DNA of 39,078 bases from Chloroflexota bacterium (GTDB lineage Bacteria; Chloroflexota; Dehalococcoidia; DSGV01), in NCBI GenBank assembly GCA_021787985.1, contig JAJYLG010000026.1, positions 1 to 39,078 on the forward strand, written 5' to 3'. Both the position numbers and the translations under genes were made by a program. Position 1 is the first letter of the stretch; each line of letters opens with the position of its first letter. Below the pieces are notes generated by a model that saw nothing but the letters and a program-made list of their open reading frames with translations, was not told where the DNA came from and ran no database searches. This document shows, piece by piece, positions 1 through 11,263 of this stretch.

Positions 1-20
1 CTGTTTCGACCATCCCCCCA

Positions 21-74
21 CCCCCTTCCTGGCCAGGAAGGGGGCACGTTTCGTATCTGGGGGGACACCCCCAG
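21..74. repeat. Two G/C-rich palindromes at window start
   Basis: Positions 21-44 form a perfect 24-nt palindrome (arms CCCCCTTCCTGG and its complement, no loop). Positions 57-74 form a 7-bp stem (CTGGGGG/CCCCCAG) around GACA. With the hairpin at 83-103 they make a cluster of three inverted repeats in about 85 nt with no open frame of note. They may be extragenic palindromic repeats or transcription-end structures; the window alone cannot decide. Confidence 0.6.
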
Positions 75-82
75 GCCCCCGG

Positions 83-115
83 CAGAGGGGTCAGACCCCT
101 CTGGACTGCCCTTTT
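83..115 (+). terminator. Hairpin with T-run (terminator)
   Basis: A 10-bp perfect stem CAGAGGGGTC/GACCCCTCTG with a one-base centre (83-103) is followed by CTTTTT at 110-115 on the plus strand. It would end a plus-strand transcript from a gene left of the window and converges on the 3' end of proB. Confidence 0.6.
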
Positions 116-126
116 TCAGCGACCTG

Positions 127-1275
127 CTAGAGCATCACCAGGTTGTTGCGGTGGACGATCTCCGCCCCGTAGTCGTAGCCGAGCACGTGGGCGATGCGGT
201 CGGACTGCAGACCGCGAATGCGCTGCACGTCGGCCGCGCGGTAGTTGCTGATGCCGCAGGCGATGCGGTCGCCATCCGGGCCCATAATGGTGACCGCGTC
301 GCCGCGATCGAACTCGCCGTCGGCCGCGATGGCGCCGGCGGGCAGCAGGCTGCCGCCGCCCTCGCGCAAGGCGCGTGCCGCGCCGGCGTCCACCACGATA
401 CGACCACCGAGCGCCAAGCCGGAGAGGATCCAGCGCTTGCGCGCCTCGGGCCGGTCCGTCTGCGGCAGGAACCAGGTCCCCGGCTCCTCGCCCTCGCCCA
501 GCCGCACGAGCACATCCGTCTCCCGCCCGGAGACGATCACGGCCGTGATGCCGGCCGCGGTCGCCATGCGCGCGGCCTGCAGCTTGGTGACCATGCCGCC
601 GATGCCGCGCTCGCCCGCGGCACCGGCCATCCGCTCGACCTGCTCGTCGATCTGCTCGACGCGGCCGACGAGCCTCGCCTCCGGATGACGCGCCGGGTCG
701 GCGGTGTAGAGCCCACCGGTCGTGGTGCACATCGCCAGCAGGTCCGCGTCGACCAGCGTGGCCACCAGCGCGCTCAGGTTGTCGTTGTCGCCGATGACCG
801 CGCCGGCGATCTCGTCCGTGGCGACCGCGTCGTTCTCGTTGACGATCGGCACGATGCCCATCTCGAGCAACGCGATCAGCGTGTTGCGCGCGTGGAGGTA
901 GCCGTCGCGGTCCGCCAGGTCACGGCGGGTAAGGAGCGCCTGGGCAACCGTGAGTCCATGCCACGAGAAGAGCGTGTCGTAGGTGTGCAGCAGCCGCCCC
1001 TGGCCGACCGCCGCGTAGACTTGGCGCAGCGGTCCGCCTGAGGCGGGCGGCCGCGCGCCCCGCGCGGAAGCGGCCCGCACGGCCTGCCGGCCGGCGGCGA
1101 TCGCACCGGAGGTCACAATGGCGACCTGTGCGCCGCGCGCATGCAGCCGCGCCACCTGGCCGACGAGGTCGGCCATGACCGCGGGGTCGAGGCGGTCCGT
1201 GCCGCCGGTCAGCACGTTCGTGCCGAACTTGGCGACGATGCGCCGGAAACGCAACGACTCGCTGGCGGGAGACAC
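127..1275 (-). CDS. proB: Glutamate 5-kinase
   Basis: Cytoplasmic enzyme that phosphorylates L-glutamate with ATP, the first step of proline synthesis. From the GTG at 1275 the product is 382 aa, close to the usual 367-380. Visible are the N-terminal kinase motif KFGTN (residues 16-20), GAIAAG, NENDAV and DNDNLSA of the amino-acid kinase fold, GMVTKLQAA, and a C-terminal PUA domain starting near RWILSGL. The GTG start was chosen over longer open frames because GGAGG lies 8 nt upstream and a TATAAT box lies 25 nt upstream; extending the frame would run into the divergent gene. proA, the usual partner, is not in the window; it may lie beyond the left edge or elsewhere. Confidence 0.95.
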   Translation of the reverse strand: MSPASESLRFRRIVAKFGTNVLTGGTDRLDPAVMADLVGQVARLHARGAQVAIVTSGAIAAGRQAVRAASARGARPPASGGPLRQVYAAVGQGRLLHTYDTLFSWHGLTVAQALLTRRDLADRDGYLHARNTLIALLEMGIVPIVNENDAVATDEIAGAVIGDNDNLSALVATLVDADLLAMCTTTGGLYTADPARHPEARLVGRVEQIDEQVERMAGAAGERGIGGMVTKLQAARMATAAGITAVIVSGRETDVLVRLGEGEEPGTWFLPQTDRPEARKRWILSGLALGGRIVVDAGAARALREGGGSLLPAGAIAADGEFDRGDAVTIMGPDGDRIACGISNYRAADVQRIRGLQSDRIAHVLGYDYGAEIVHRNNLVML

Positions 1276-1299
1276 TCGGATGACCTCCGTCTGTACGCG

Positions 1300-1305
1300 A
1301 TTATA
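1300..1305 (-). promoter_or_regulatory. -10 box of proB
   Basis: Perfect TATAAT read on the minus strand, predicting transcription from about 1290-1293 and a leader of roughly 15-18 nt carrying the GGAGG. No convincing -35 is visible at 17 nt (TTCGGG at best). It lies in the 43-nt gap between the divergent proB and YihY-family starts. Confidence 0.55.
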
Positions 1306-1318
1306 GGCGGGGGGATTG

Positions 1319-2158
1319 ATGACCCGAACCCTGACCCGCCGACCTGGTCCCAACAGCTTCGCCCGCGAGCTGTGGCGCATCGTGCGTGACGCCGACATCA
1401 CCACCTCGTCCGCCGCGGTGGCGTACTACGCCATCCTGACCGTCGTCCCGCTGAGCTTCGTGGCGCTGGCCATCGCCTCGTTCTTCCTCGGTGGCCGCGA
1501 GTCCCAGCAGGTGGCGCGCCAGGTCGTCCAGCTCCTGCATCTGGACGCCCCGACGACGCAGTCGGCGATCGAGCAGCAAGTCCGGCAGCTCGCGGGCCCG
1601 GCGGGCGGCCTCGGCCTCCTCGGCCTCGTGCCCGCGGCCTGGTCGGGCAGCGCGCTCTTCGGGGCGTTTCGCCGCGCCCTGGCCCGCATGTTTGGGGCGC
1701 CGCCGGTGCGGATGGTCCACGGCCGCCTGCGCGACCTGGCGCTGGTCGCCGGGCTGGCGCTGCTCGTGCTGGCCTCGCTGGCGGCCAGCGGGCTTCCCGC
1801 CTACCTGGGCGCGGTGAGCATCGCCGCCTACCTGGCCACGGTCATCCCGCCCCTCCTGCTCAACTGGGTCGCCGTGCTGGGGCTGTACCTCTGGGTGCCG
1901 GGGCCCGGCCCACGCCCGCGCACGGCCGCCATCGCCGCGGCCGTCGCGGCGGTGACGCTCGAACTGGTGAAGCAGGGGCTCGCCTTCTACTTCGTGCACA
2001 TCAGCTCCCTGAACCGCGTGTATGGCTCGTTGGGAGCCGTGATCGGCTCGCTCTTGCTTGCCTATCTCTCCACGTTGATCGTCTTGCTGTGCGCGGGCGT
2101 CGCTCGTGCGCTCGAGTTGACGGTGATGCCTCCGCCGGTCGTTGACAGCGATGCCTAG
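1319..2158 (+). CDS. YihY/BrkB-family membrane protein
   Basis: 279-aa integral membrane protein of the YihY/virulence factor BrkB family (once annotated as ribonuclease BN, an assignment since withdrawn). Family signatures are present: an N-terminal cytoplasmic stretch ending in AAVAYYAILTVVPL, several hydrophobic helices (GLLGLVPAAWSGSALFGAFRRAL, ALVAGLALLVLASLAAS), and the late motif NRVYGSLGAVIGSLLLAYL. The ATG at 1319 is preceded by an in-frame TTG at 1316 and an upstream run of G that could act as SD. It starts 43 nt from divergent proB. The cellular role of the family is not settled; export or lipid-linked functions have been suggested. Confidence 0.85.
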   Translation: MTRTLTRRPGPNSFARELWRIVRDADITTSSAAVAYYAILTVVPLSFVALAIASFFLGGRESQQVARQVVQLLHLDAPTTQSAIEQQVRQLAGPAGGLGLLGLVPAAWSGSALFGAFRRALARMFGAPPVRMVHGRLRDLALVAGLALLVLASLAASGLPAYLGAVSIAAYLATVIPPLLLNWVAVLGLYLWVPGPGPRPRTAAIAAAVAAVTLELVKQGLAFYFVHISSLNRVYGSLGAVIGSLLLAYLSTLIVLLCAGVARALELTVMPPPVVDSDA

Positions 2159-2164
2159 CCTTGC

Positions 2165-2193
2165 TTTACAAGCGGCCGTTGGATGCGTATACA
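2165..2193 (+). promoter_or_regulatory. Sigma-70-type promoter for the winged-helix gene
   Basis: TTTACA (2165-2170), a 17-nt spacer and TATACA (2188-2193): one of the best sigma-70-like promoters in the window. Predicted start is near 2200, giving a leader of about 52 nt before the ATG at 2252. Confidence 0.75.
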
Positions 2194-2205
2194 CTTGACA
2201 GGACC

Positions 2206-2223
2206 GTCCGCCGAGCGGCGGAC
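2206..2223 (+). other. Hairpin in 5' leader
   Basis: Inverted repeat GTCCGCC-GAGC-GGCGGAC just after the predicted transcription start and 28 nt before the start codon. It could be an operator for a dimeric regulator, perhaps the gene's own product, or a 5' mRNA stabiliser. Confidence 0.5.
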
Positions 2224-2251
2224 CGCACAATGCACGCAAGGAGGATTCCAC

Positions 2252-2806
2252 ATGAGCCCCACGGGGACAGTCCGCCAGGACGTCGAACAAATGTTGGAAC
2301 GCATGCACTCGCTGGTCGGTATGGGGCAAGCCGACCGCGCGCGCCTGCGCCGGCTCGGCGAGCGCGTGATCGAGAGCGGCGACGAGATCGCGGCGCAACT
2401 CCTGCAACGCCTCGAGTCGCTGTGGAAAGAGGACGAGCCGATGGCGCGCCAGGCGGCCGAGATCGAGCGCCAGCGCGTGGGCCTGCAGACGCGGATCCGC
2501 AGCGTGGAGGCCGCCGTCGAGACGCTGCTCAGCGGCCGGGCCGCGGCCGCGCCGCGTCGTGCCGCGGCGCCGGGCCCGCGGGCGGGCGGCCGTCGTGGCC
2601 GGCCCGCGGGTAGCCGCACCGAGCTGATCCGCGAGGTCATCCGCCAGATGGGCGGCCGCGCGCGCGTGCAGGACGTCGTCCGCGCGCTGATCGAGCGCGG
2701 TGTCCTCAAGGAGTCGCGCTCCAGCTACAACGCCACGGCGGTGGCGCTGGCGCGCGACGCCGAGCTCGAGCGGGAGTCGCGAGGGGTCTACCGCCTCAAG
2801 TCCTGA
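2252..2806 (+). CDS. Unrecognised protein with C-terminal winged-helix-like domain
   Basis: 184 aa, not assigned to a named family. Residues 1-93 are charged and helix-rich with heptad-like spacing, suggesting a coiled coil. Residues 94-122 are an Ala/Arg/Pro/Gly-rich linker (basic, RGRPAG, AT-hook-like). Residues 123-184 look like a small winged helix of the HARE-HTH type: TELIREVIRQMG, VQDVVRALIERG, an RSSYNATAVAL recognition-helix candidate and GVYRLKS as wing. The ATG at 2252 is preceded by AAGGAGGA at 7 nt, which rules out the longer upstream frame. A DNA-binding, possibly chromatin-like or regulatory, role is inferred from the basic linker and wing only. Confidence 0.8.
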   Translation: MSPTGTVRQDVEQMLERMHSLVGMGQADRARLRRLGERVIESGDEIAAQLLQRLESLWKEDEPMARQAAEIERQRVGLQTRIRSVEAAVETLLSGRAAAAPRRAAAPGPRAGGRRGRPAGSRTELIREVIRQMGGRARVQDVVRALIERGVLKESRSSYNATAVALARDAELERESRGVYRLKS

Positions 2807-2810
2807 GCAG

Positions 2811-3787
2811 TCAGAACCGGTAGGTCGAGCCGACGCTGGGTGGGACGAAGGCGTCCGGTAGCGCCTGCGCGAGCAGTTGCTGGGCGCGCCAGCCGGTGCA
2901 GTGCGCCGGGATGACGCGCGCCGGCGCCAGTCCCGCCAGCTCGGCGACCGTCGGCCCGATCGCGTGGTCGAACGCCGGCGATGGAAGGTGGAAGCCGCCC
3001 ACCACCGCCAGCACGCGCTCGACGCCGGTGAGCGCCTGGGCGTGGCGCACGATGTTGACCACGCCGGCGTGGCCGCAGCCGGTCAGCACCAGCAACCCCT
3101 CGCCCCGCACGTTCACCACCAGCCCCTGGTCGTCGCGCACCAGCGGGTCGGCCTCCCAGCGGCCGTCGCGCCAGGCGAAATGGGCCGGCATGCCGCGCTC
3201 GAACTCGGTCGCACGCGGCACCTCGCCGGTGATGGCCGCGGCGCCATCGAGCAGCAGGGCGGGCGCGGCGCCTTCCACGACCTCCAGCCCGGCGTCGCGC
3301 AGCGCGGCGCGGCTGGGCGGCGGCAGAGGGACCGGCGGCAGGTCGCGCGGCTCGATCCGGCGGCTCAGGAAGCCTTCCGGGTGGATGAAGAGCGGCAGCT
3401 CGCGCGGCCGCAAGCGCACGACGAGCCCAGCCAGCCCACCGGTGTGGTCGAAGTGCCCATGGGAGAGGACGACGGCCGCGGCGTCGCGCAGGTCGACTCC
3501 CAGCAGGTCCGCGTTGTGCATCAGGCCTTCCCGGCTGATCCCGGCATCGAACAGCAGGACCCGCTCCCGGCCGCCCACGCGCACGCGGACGAGCGCCGAG
3601 AAGCCGTGCTCCGCCCGCAGCGCCGCCGGGCCCGCGCCGTCCCACTGCGGGTTCAACACTGTCGGCCCGCCGGCCAGCCTTGGCCGCTCGACGCCCTCGC
3701 CCGGCGGCGCAAACAGATCGCTCGAGTTGTCCACCAGGACGGTGAGCGAGACCTCATCGGCGGGCTGCAGCGGCAGCGGCGCGGCCA

Positions 3788-3788
<1 letters not shown>
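2811..3788 (-). CDS. Metallo-beta-lactamase-fold hydrolase (COG1237-like)
   Basis: 325-aa cytoplasmic protein of the MBL fold. It has HGHFDH at residues 110-115 as metal ligands, an early D (LLFDAGIS), GCGHAGVVNIVRHA and a late VIPAHCTGW motif. The GCxH-G-VN and HCTG motifs are typical of the group annotated as 7,8-dihydropterin-6-yl-methyl-4-(beta-D-ribofuranosyl)aminobenzene 5'-phosphate synthase, best studied in methanogens; in bacteria the substrate is usually unknown. Its ATG overlaps the ileS stop by one base (TAATG), so it is the translationally coupled third gene of the T-box operon. That position would place it under isoleucine control. Confidence 0.88.
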
Positions 3789-7041
<3,253 letters not shown>

Positions 7042-7045
<4 letters not shown>

Positions 7046-7482
7046 CCCTTGCTCCCGCTCGTTGCGCTCAAGTCGCGAAGGTGCAGGCGCGGATGCCGGA
7101 CGCCGGCGGCCTCGGCCCAGGCGCGCACCGACCCATCGCCAACGTCGTAGTCGCGGTCGCGCAGGCCCGCCAGCAGCATCGTGTAGAGGCCCGCCGCCTG
7201 CACCAGGTCCGCCAGCGCGGCCTCGGCGGTCGTCGCCCGGGCGGTGGCCGCCTCGTTGAACGCGTCCACGTCGTAGTCCACCGACGGCGCGCCGCCGAGC
7301 AGCGCCGGCACGCGCGCGGTCCCCTCCCGCCACCAGGCGGCGACATGCAGCAGCAGGCCGGCCAGGTCCCACCCGCTACCGGCCGGGTCCGTTCCGGCGG
7401 CCACCGCACGCTCGGCCGCCACGCGCAGCTCGGCCCACGTGGCCAGCCACTCGCCCAGGTGCTGCTGTGACTCTCCGTCCAC
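7042..7482 (-). CDS. DinB/ClbS-like four-helix protein, first gene of T-box operon
   Basis: About 146 aa. Helices with WDLAGLLLHVAAWWREG resemble the DinB/ClbS/maleylpyruvate-isomerase superfamily, whose members carry a metal-binding His in a similar LxHxxxW context; no member-specific activity can be assigned. The start is uncertain: GTG at 7482 (preceded by GGGG at 6 nt), GTG at 7494, or an ATG at 7530 that lies inside the T-box antiterminator loop are all in frame. The stop overlaps the ileS start (ATGA), implying coupling with ileS. It is the gene the T-box leader reaches first. Confidence 0.72.
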
Positions 7483-7501
7483 CCGCTGCCCCACAATGCG
7501 A

Positions 7502-7801
7502 ATGCCCGTCCCCGACACAGGGACGGGCATGAACCCGCGGTACCACCCTGCTTCCCGACAGCTCCGCCGGTCGGCGGAGCAGCCGGGCGCTCGTTCTCCC
7601 ACCGGCGCGTCCACCTGGGGCGAACGGACCGGCTGCCCGCGTAACGGTGGGCGGCCGTCCACGCCTACCAGCCCGCCGCAGGGCGGACGTTCGGGCGGAA
7701 GCTCGGGAGGGATCTTCGGGCGGGCCGCCGCGTCCGCTTGCACCGCGCCGGACTCGCTGCTGCGGCCGGATACCGCCCTACTCGTCTCCGTCGTCGCCTG
7801 T
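7502..7801 (-). promoter_or_regulatory. T-box leader, isoleucine-type
   Basis: RNA switch read on the minus strand. The T-box core AGGGTGGTACCGCGGG lies at 7549-7534. The antiterminator pairs AGGG with CCCT and GCGGG with CCCGT around bulge TGGTACC, which would bind the tRNA acceptor end. A competing 11-bp hairpin (ATGCCCGTCCC, 7-nt loop, complement; 7530-7502) uses the same CCCGTCCC. Stem I is recognisable: GGAG/CTCC, loop-E AGTA (7782-7779) opposite GAAG, GGGCGG/CCGCCC, GCCGC/GCGGC, an AGCGAG bulge region, and GTCCG/CGGAC closing a loop with GGTGCAAG. The codon facing loop E is AUC (7713-7711), an isoleucine specifier. Uncharged tRNA-Ile should therefore switch on the DinB-like gene, ileS and the MBL gene. 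The terminator-like hairpin has no U-run, so transcriptional versus translational control is open. Confidence 0.92.
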
Positions 7802-7807
7802 GTGCCC

Positions 7808-7813
7808 AGTATA
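7808..7813 (-). promoter_or_regulatory. -10 box of the T-box/ileS operon
   Basis: TATACT read on the minus strand, placing the transcription start near 7801, immediately 5' of T-box stem I. No good -35 is seen 16-18 nt upstream. Confidence 0.55.
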
Positions 7814-7856
7814 CCCGTCCGCGCACCACGCACGACGGTGACGGGCACATCGCCAG

Positions 7857-7880
7857 GGGCTTGGGCGCCGGGGCAAGCCC
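7857..7880 (-). terminator. Hairpin after the Liv operon
   Basis: Stem GGGCTTG/CAAGCCC with a 10-nt loop, about 40 nt beyond the stop codon of livF. There is no T-run, so termination here may be weak or the hairpin may protect the 3' end. Confidence 0.4.
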
Positions 7881-7917
7881 AGCCACGGCGACCGCGGCCC
7901 GCCGCCGCGATCCCGCC

Positions 7918-8631
7918 CTACACGCCCAGGTAAGCGGCCCGAATGCGCGGGTCGGTCAGCAGCTCCGGACCGCTGCCTTGGAGGGTCACTCGCCCGGCCT
8001 CCAGCACGTAGGCCACGGTCGCGTGCTCGAGCGCGACCTGTACGTCCTGCTCGACCACCACGATCGTCAGCCCGTCCGCGTGGAGCCGGCGGACCGCCTC
8101 GAGCAGGGCGTCCACGGCCACCGGCGCGAGCCCGAGCGACAGCTCGTCGATCAGCAGCACGCGCGGGCGGCCCATCAGGCCGCGGCCGATAGCGCACATC
8201 TGCTGTTCGCCACCGCTCAGGCGGCCGGCGAGGCCGTGAAGCCGCGGCACCAGCGGCGGGAAGGTCTCGAGCACGCGCTCCAGGTCCTGGCGCACGCCGT
8301 CGCGGCCGCGGCGGTAGGCGCCCAGCAGCAGGTTCTCTTCCACGGTCATCCCCGGGAACAGCCGCCGGCCCTGGGGAACGTGCACCAGGCCACGGCGGAC
8401 GTACGCCTCGGCCGGGGAGTGGGTCATGTCATGCCCGTCCAAGAGAACGTGGCCCTGGCTCGGCCGCAGCATCCCAGAGACTGAGGCGAGCAGCGTGCTC
8501 TTGCCCGCGCCGTTGCTGCCCACGATCGCCACAAAGTCCCCGGGGCGAACGCCCAGCGAGACGTCCCACAACACGGTGACATCGCCGTAGCCGGAGCGCA
8601 GGTCGCGCACTTCGAGCAGCGCTTCAGTCAC
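7918..8631 (-). CDS. livF: Liv-type ABC transporter ATPase (LivF family)
   Basis: 237-aa cytoplasmic ATPase energising amino-acid-type uptake. It has Walker A GSNGAGKS, signature LSGGEQQM, Walker B VLLIDE and the LivF-typical HVPQGRRLFPGMTVEENL. The GTG at 8631 lies within the end of livG (8-nt overlap GTGACTGA) and yields an N-terminus starting close to the usual LLEVRDLRSGYG. It is the last gene of the operon SBP-livH-livM-livG-livF. Liv systems carry branched-chain amino acids, but related ones carry amides, urea or aromatic acids; the substrate cannot be told from the ATPase. Confidence 0.92.
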   Translation of the reverse strand: MTEALLEVRDLRSGYGDVTVLWDVSLGVRPGDFVAIVGSNGAGKSTLLASVSGMLRPSQGHVLLDGHDMTHSPAEAYVRRGLVHVPQGRRLFPGMTVEENLLLGAYRRGRDGVRQDLERVLETFPPLVPRLHGLAGRLSGGEQQMCAIGRGLMGRPRVLLIDELSLGLAPVAVDALLEAVRRLHADGLTIVVVEQDVQVALEHATVAYVLEAGRVTLQGSGPELLTDPRIRAAYLGV

Positions 8632-9379
8632 GACCGGCCTCCTGGCGCTCGGCCCAGCGCTGCCCAAGGTAGGCCCGGATGACCTCCGGATCGCGTGCCA
8701 CGGTCTCGGGGCCGCCGTCGGCGATCAGGCGGCCCGCCTCCAGGACCAGCACCCGCCGGCAAAGGCCCATGATGGCGCGCATCACGTGCTCGATCACGAC
8801 CAGCGTGACGCCGGACGCGTGCACGCGGCGGATGACTTCCATCGCTTCGTCGACCTCGGTGGCGTTCAGGCCGGCCATCGCCTCGTCGAGCAGCAGGAGC
8901 CGAGGGCGCGTCGCCAACGCACGCGCCAACTCCAGCCGCTTGCGATCAGCCACCGTCAGCGTGATCGCCGGAGACGCCGCCCGGTGGGCCAGGCCGACCA
9001 TCTCCAGCACCTCGTCCGCCAGCCGTCGCGCCTCCCGCATCGGCGCGCGACCGTGACCGTAGAGCGCGCCGACGACGACGTTGTCACGCACCGGCAGATG
9101 GGCAAACGGCCGCACAACCTGAAACGTGCGCGCCATGCCCATGCGGGAGCGCCGGTGTGCCGGCAGGGCGGTCACGCGCCCGCCGTCCAGGAAGATCTCG
9201 CCGCCCTGGGGGCGCTGCACCCCGGTCACCAGGTCCACGACCGTGGTCTTGCCCGCGCCGTTGGGCCCGATCAGCCCCACGATCTCTCCCTCGTCCACGG
9301 AAAACGAGACGTCGTTCACGGCCACGAGGCCGCCGAACCGCCGCGTCACGTGATCCAGCCGCAGCAGCGCATCGCTCAT
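8624..9379 (-). CDS. livG: Liv-type ABC transporter ATPase (LivG family)
   Basis: 251 aa. Walker A GPNGAGKT, the LivG-type region GMARTFQVVRPF and Walker B LLLLDEAMAGLN are clear. The ABC signature is degenerate: TVADRKRLELARAL stands where LSYGxQRRLEIARAL is usual, and the Pro of DEPMAG is Ala. Such variants occur in Liv subfamilies, so it is probably functional. The ATG at 9379 overlaps the livM stop (ATGA). Confidence 0.92.
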   Translation of the reverse strand: MSDALLRLDHVTRRFGGLVAVNDVSFSVDEGEIVGLIGPNGAGKTTVVDLVTGVQRPQGGEIFLDGGRVTALPAHRRSRMGMARTFQVVRPFAHLPVRDNVVVGALYGHGRAPMREARRLADEVLEMVGLAHRAASPAITLTVADRKRLELARALATRPRLLLLDEAMAGLNATEVDEAMEVIRRVHASGVTLVVIEHVMRAIMGLCRRVLVLEAGRLIADGGPETVARDPEVIRAYLGQRWAERQEAGRD

Positions 9380-10362
9380 ACGCGGTACCGCAGCAGGTTG
9401 CGCACGAAGAGCCGGGGTGACAGCGTCCGCAGCTCGAGCAGCAACCCGCTCAGCCCGGCCGGCACGAACAGCACGATCAGCACCACGGCGATGCCAAAGA
9501 AGATGAGGTGCTCCGCCGGGAAGGAGCTCCAGAGCGTCTGGGAGATGCCTTCCAGCAGGAAGGCGCCGATCACCGGCCCCAGGATCGTGCCCGTCCCGCC
9601 GAGGATCACCATGACGATCATCCGCACGTTGAACGTCAGGTCGAAGACGGTGGACGGGTCGATGAACGCGGTCCAGTACGCGTAGATGGCGCCCACCAGG
9701 CCGGCCAGCGCGGCGCTGATGGCGAAGGCGGCCGCCTTGGCGAGCGTGGTGTTGACGCCCAGGGTGGCGGCGGCGCTTTCGTTCTCGCGGATGGCGAGCA
9801 AGGCATACCCAAGCCGTGACCGGCGCAGCATCCAGGTCACGGCCACGGCCAGCAGCATGGCCCCGAACATGAGGTAGTAGTAGTAGCTGAAGGACGGACC
9901 GAGCGGCGTGGACAGACCGCTCCCCGCCCCGGTGAGATCGAAGTTGTTCACCAGCTCGCGCAGCGTGATCGCGATGCCCAGCGTGGCGATGGCGAAGTAG
10001 TGCCCGCGCAGCCGCAGCACCGGCAGGCCCACCGCCAGGGCCGCGGCGGCGGGCAGCGCCGTGCCGAGCGCGAGCGCCGGGTAGAACGGCCAGTGCCACT
10101 TGCTCATCGCGACGGCCACGCTGTAGGCGCCCATGCCGAACCAGCCCACCTGCCCGAACGCCGCGTAACCGGCGAACCCGCCGATCAGGTTCCAGCCGGC
10201 GGCCAGCACCGCGAACATGAAGATGAACGTCAGCGTCCGCACCCAGTAGCCGGTCCCGATGGTGGGGATGAGTGCCAGGTAGACGCACGCCAGCACCAAC
10301 GCCCCGTACCACGCGGGCATAACCAGCCGCCGGACGGCCGCCGGAACCGCCAGCGCTGTCAT
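9376..10362 (-). CDS. livM: Liv-type ABC transporter permease (LivM family)
   Basis: 328-aa inner-membrane permease. Multiple hydrophobic helices and the LivM signature are present: GFAGYAAFGQVGWFGMGAYS, LRLRGHYFAIATLGIA, AIRENESAAATLGVN and VILGGTGTILGPVIGAFLLE. The start at 10362 overlaps the livH stop (ATGA). It pairs with LivH to form the translocation channel. Confidence 0.93.
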   Translation of the reverse strand: MTALAVPAAVRRLVMPAWYGALVLACVYLALIPTIGTGYWVRTLTFIFMFAVLAAGWNLIGGFAGYAAFGQVGWFGMGAYSVAVAMSKWHWPFYPALALGTALPAAAALAVGLPVLRLRGHYFAIATLGIAITLRELVNNFDLTGAGSGLSTPLGPSFSYYYYLMFGAMLLAVAVTWMLRRSRLGYALLAIRENESAAATLGVNTTLAKAAAFAISAALAGLVGAIYAYWTAFIDPSTVFDLTFNVRMIVMVILGGTGTILGPVIGAFLLEGISQTLWSSFPAEHLIFFGIAVVLIVLFVPAGLSGLLLELRTLSPRLFVRNLLRYRV

Positions 10363-11249
10363 GCCCCCCCGGCCTCCTGGACGCCGGCGGAGAACGCCCG
10401 CCCGAGGATGCCCTGCGGTCGCATGATCAGCACCAGCACGAGCACGAGGAAGACGATCGCGTCCGAGTAGCCCGGCCCGATCCAGACCACCCCGAAGACC
10501 TCGATGAAACCGAACAGCAATCCGCCGACGAGCGCGCCGGTCACGCTGCCAAGGCCGCCGAGCACGCAGATGGCAAACGCACGGATGGTATAGGAAGAAC
10601 CCATCATCGGCGTGATCGCGGATGTGGTCGAGATCAGCGCGCCGGCCGCGCCGGCGAGCGCGGCGCCGATGCCGAAGGTGAGCGCGTACATGCGGCCGAT
10701 GTTGATGCCGACGGCGCGCGCTCCGACCTGGTCGTACGCGGTGGCGCGAATCGCCCGGCCGAGCTTGGTGCGCTCGAGGAAGAGCCAGAGGAGCGCGGTG
10801 ATGATCAGCGCCAGCACCAGCGCGCCGAGCTTGTTGTATGGGATGCTCAGCGACCCCAGGGCGATGCCACGACCCGCGTAGTGCGTCTGAACCGAGCGCA
10901 CATCGGCGGTCCACAGTTTGAGCGCGATGTTGGTGATCAGGATCTCGAGGCCGAAGGTGACCAGCAGGGTCGCCAGCACGGGCGCTCGCACGATGAAGTT
11001 GATCACGCTCACCTGCAGGATCGCACCCAGCACGAAGAGCAGCAGCATCGCCACGGGGATGGAAAGAAACGGGTCGACGCCCCACAGCGAGAACATCCAG
11101 TAGGCCGTATAGGCGCCGAGCATGATGAACGTGCCGTGGGCCAGGTTGATCACGTTCATGATGCCCCACACGAGCGAGAAGCCCAGCGCGACGAGCGCCA
11201 GCAGCCCGCCGAGGAGCAGCGCATTGATGATCTGTTGGACGGTCGTCAT
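10359..11249 (-). CDS. livH: Liv-type ABC transporter permease (LivH family)
   Basis: 296-aa inner-membrane permease with the LivH hallmarks GGLLALVALGFSLVWGIMNV, INLAHGTFIMLGAY, AYDQVGARAVGINIGRMYAL and CVLGGLGSVTGALVGGLLFG. It lies 58 nt after the binding-protein stop, a gap that holds a stable hairpin (11264-11291), and overlaps livM by ATGA. Confidence 0.94.
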   Translation of the reverse strand: MTTVQQIINALLLGGLLALVALGFSLVWGIMNVINLAHGTFIMLGAYTAYWMFSLWGVDPFLSIPVAMLLLFVLGAILQVSVINFIVRAPVLATLLVTFGLEILITNIALKLWTADVRSVQTHYAGRGIALGSLSIPYNKLGALVLALIITALLWLFLERTKLGRAIRATAYDQVGARAVGINIGRMYALTFGIGAALAGAAGALISTTSAITPMMGSSYTIRAFAICVLGGLGSVTGALVGGLLFGFIEVFGVVWIGPGYSDAIVFLVLVLVLIMRPQGILGRAFSAGVQEAGGA

Positions 11250-11263
11250 CGAGCGCTTCAGCC

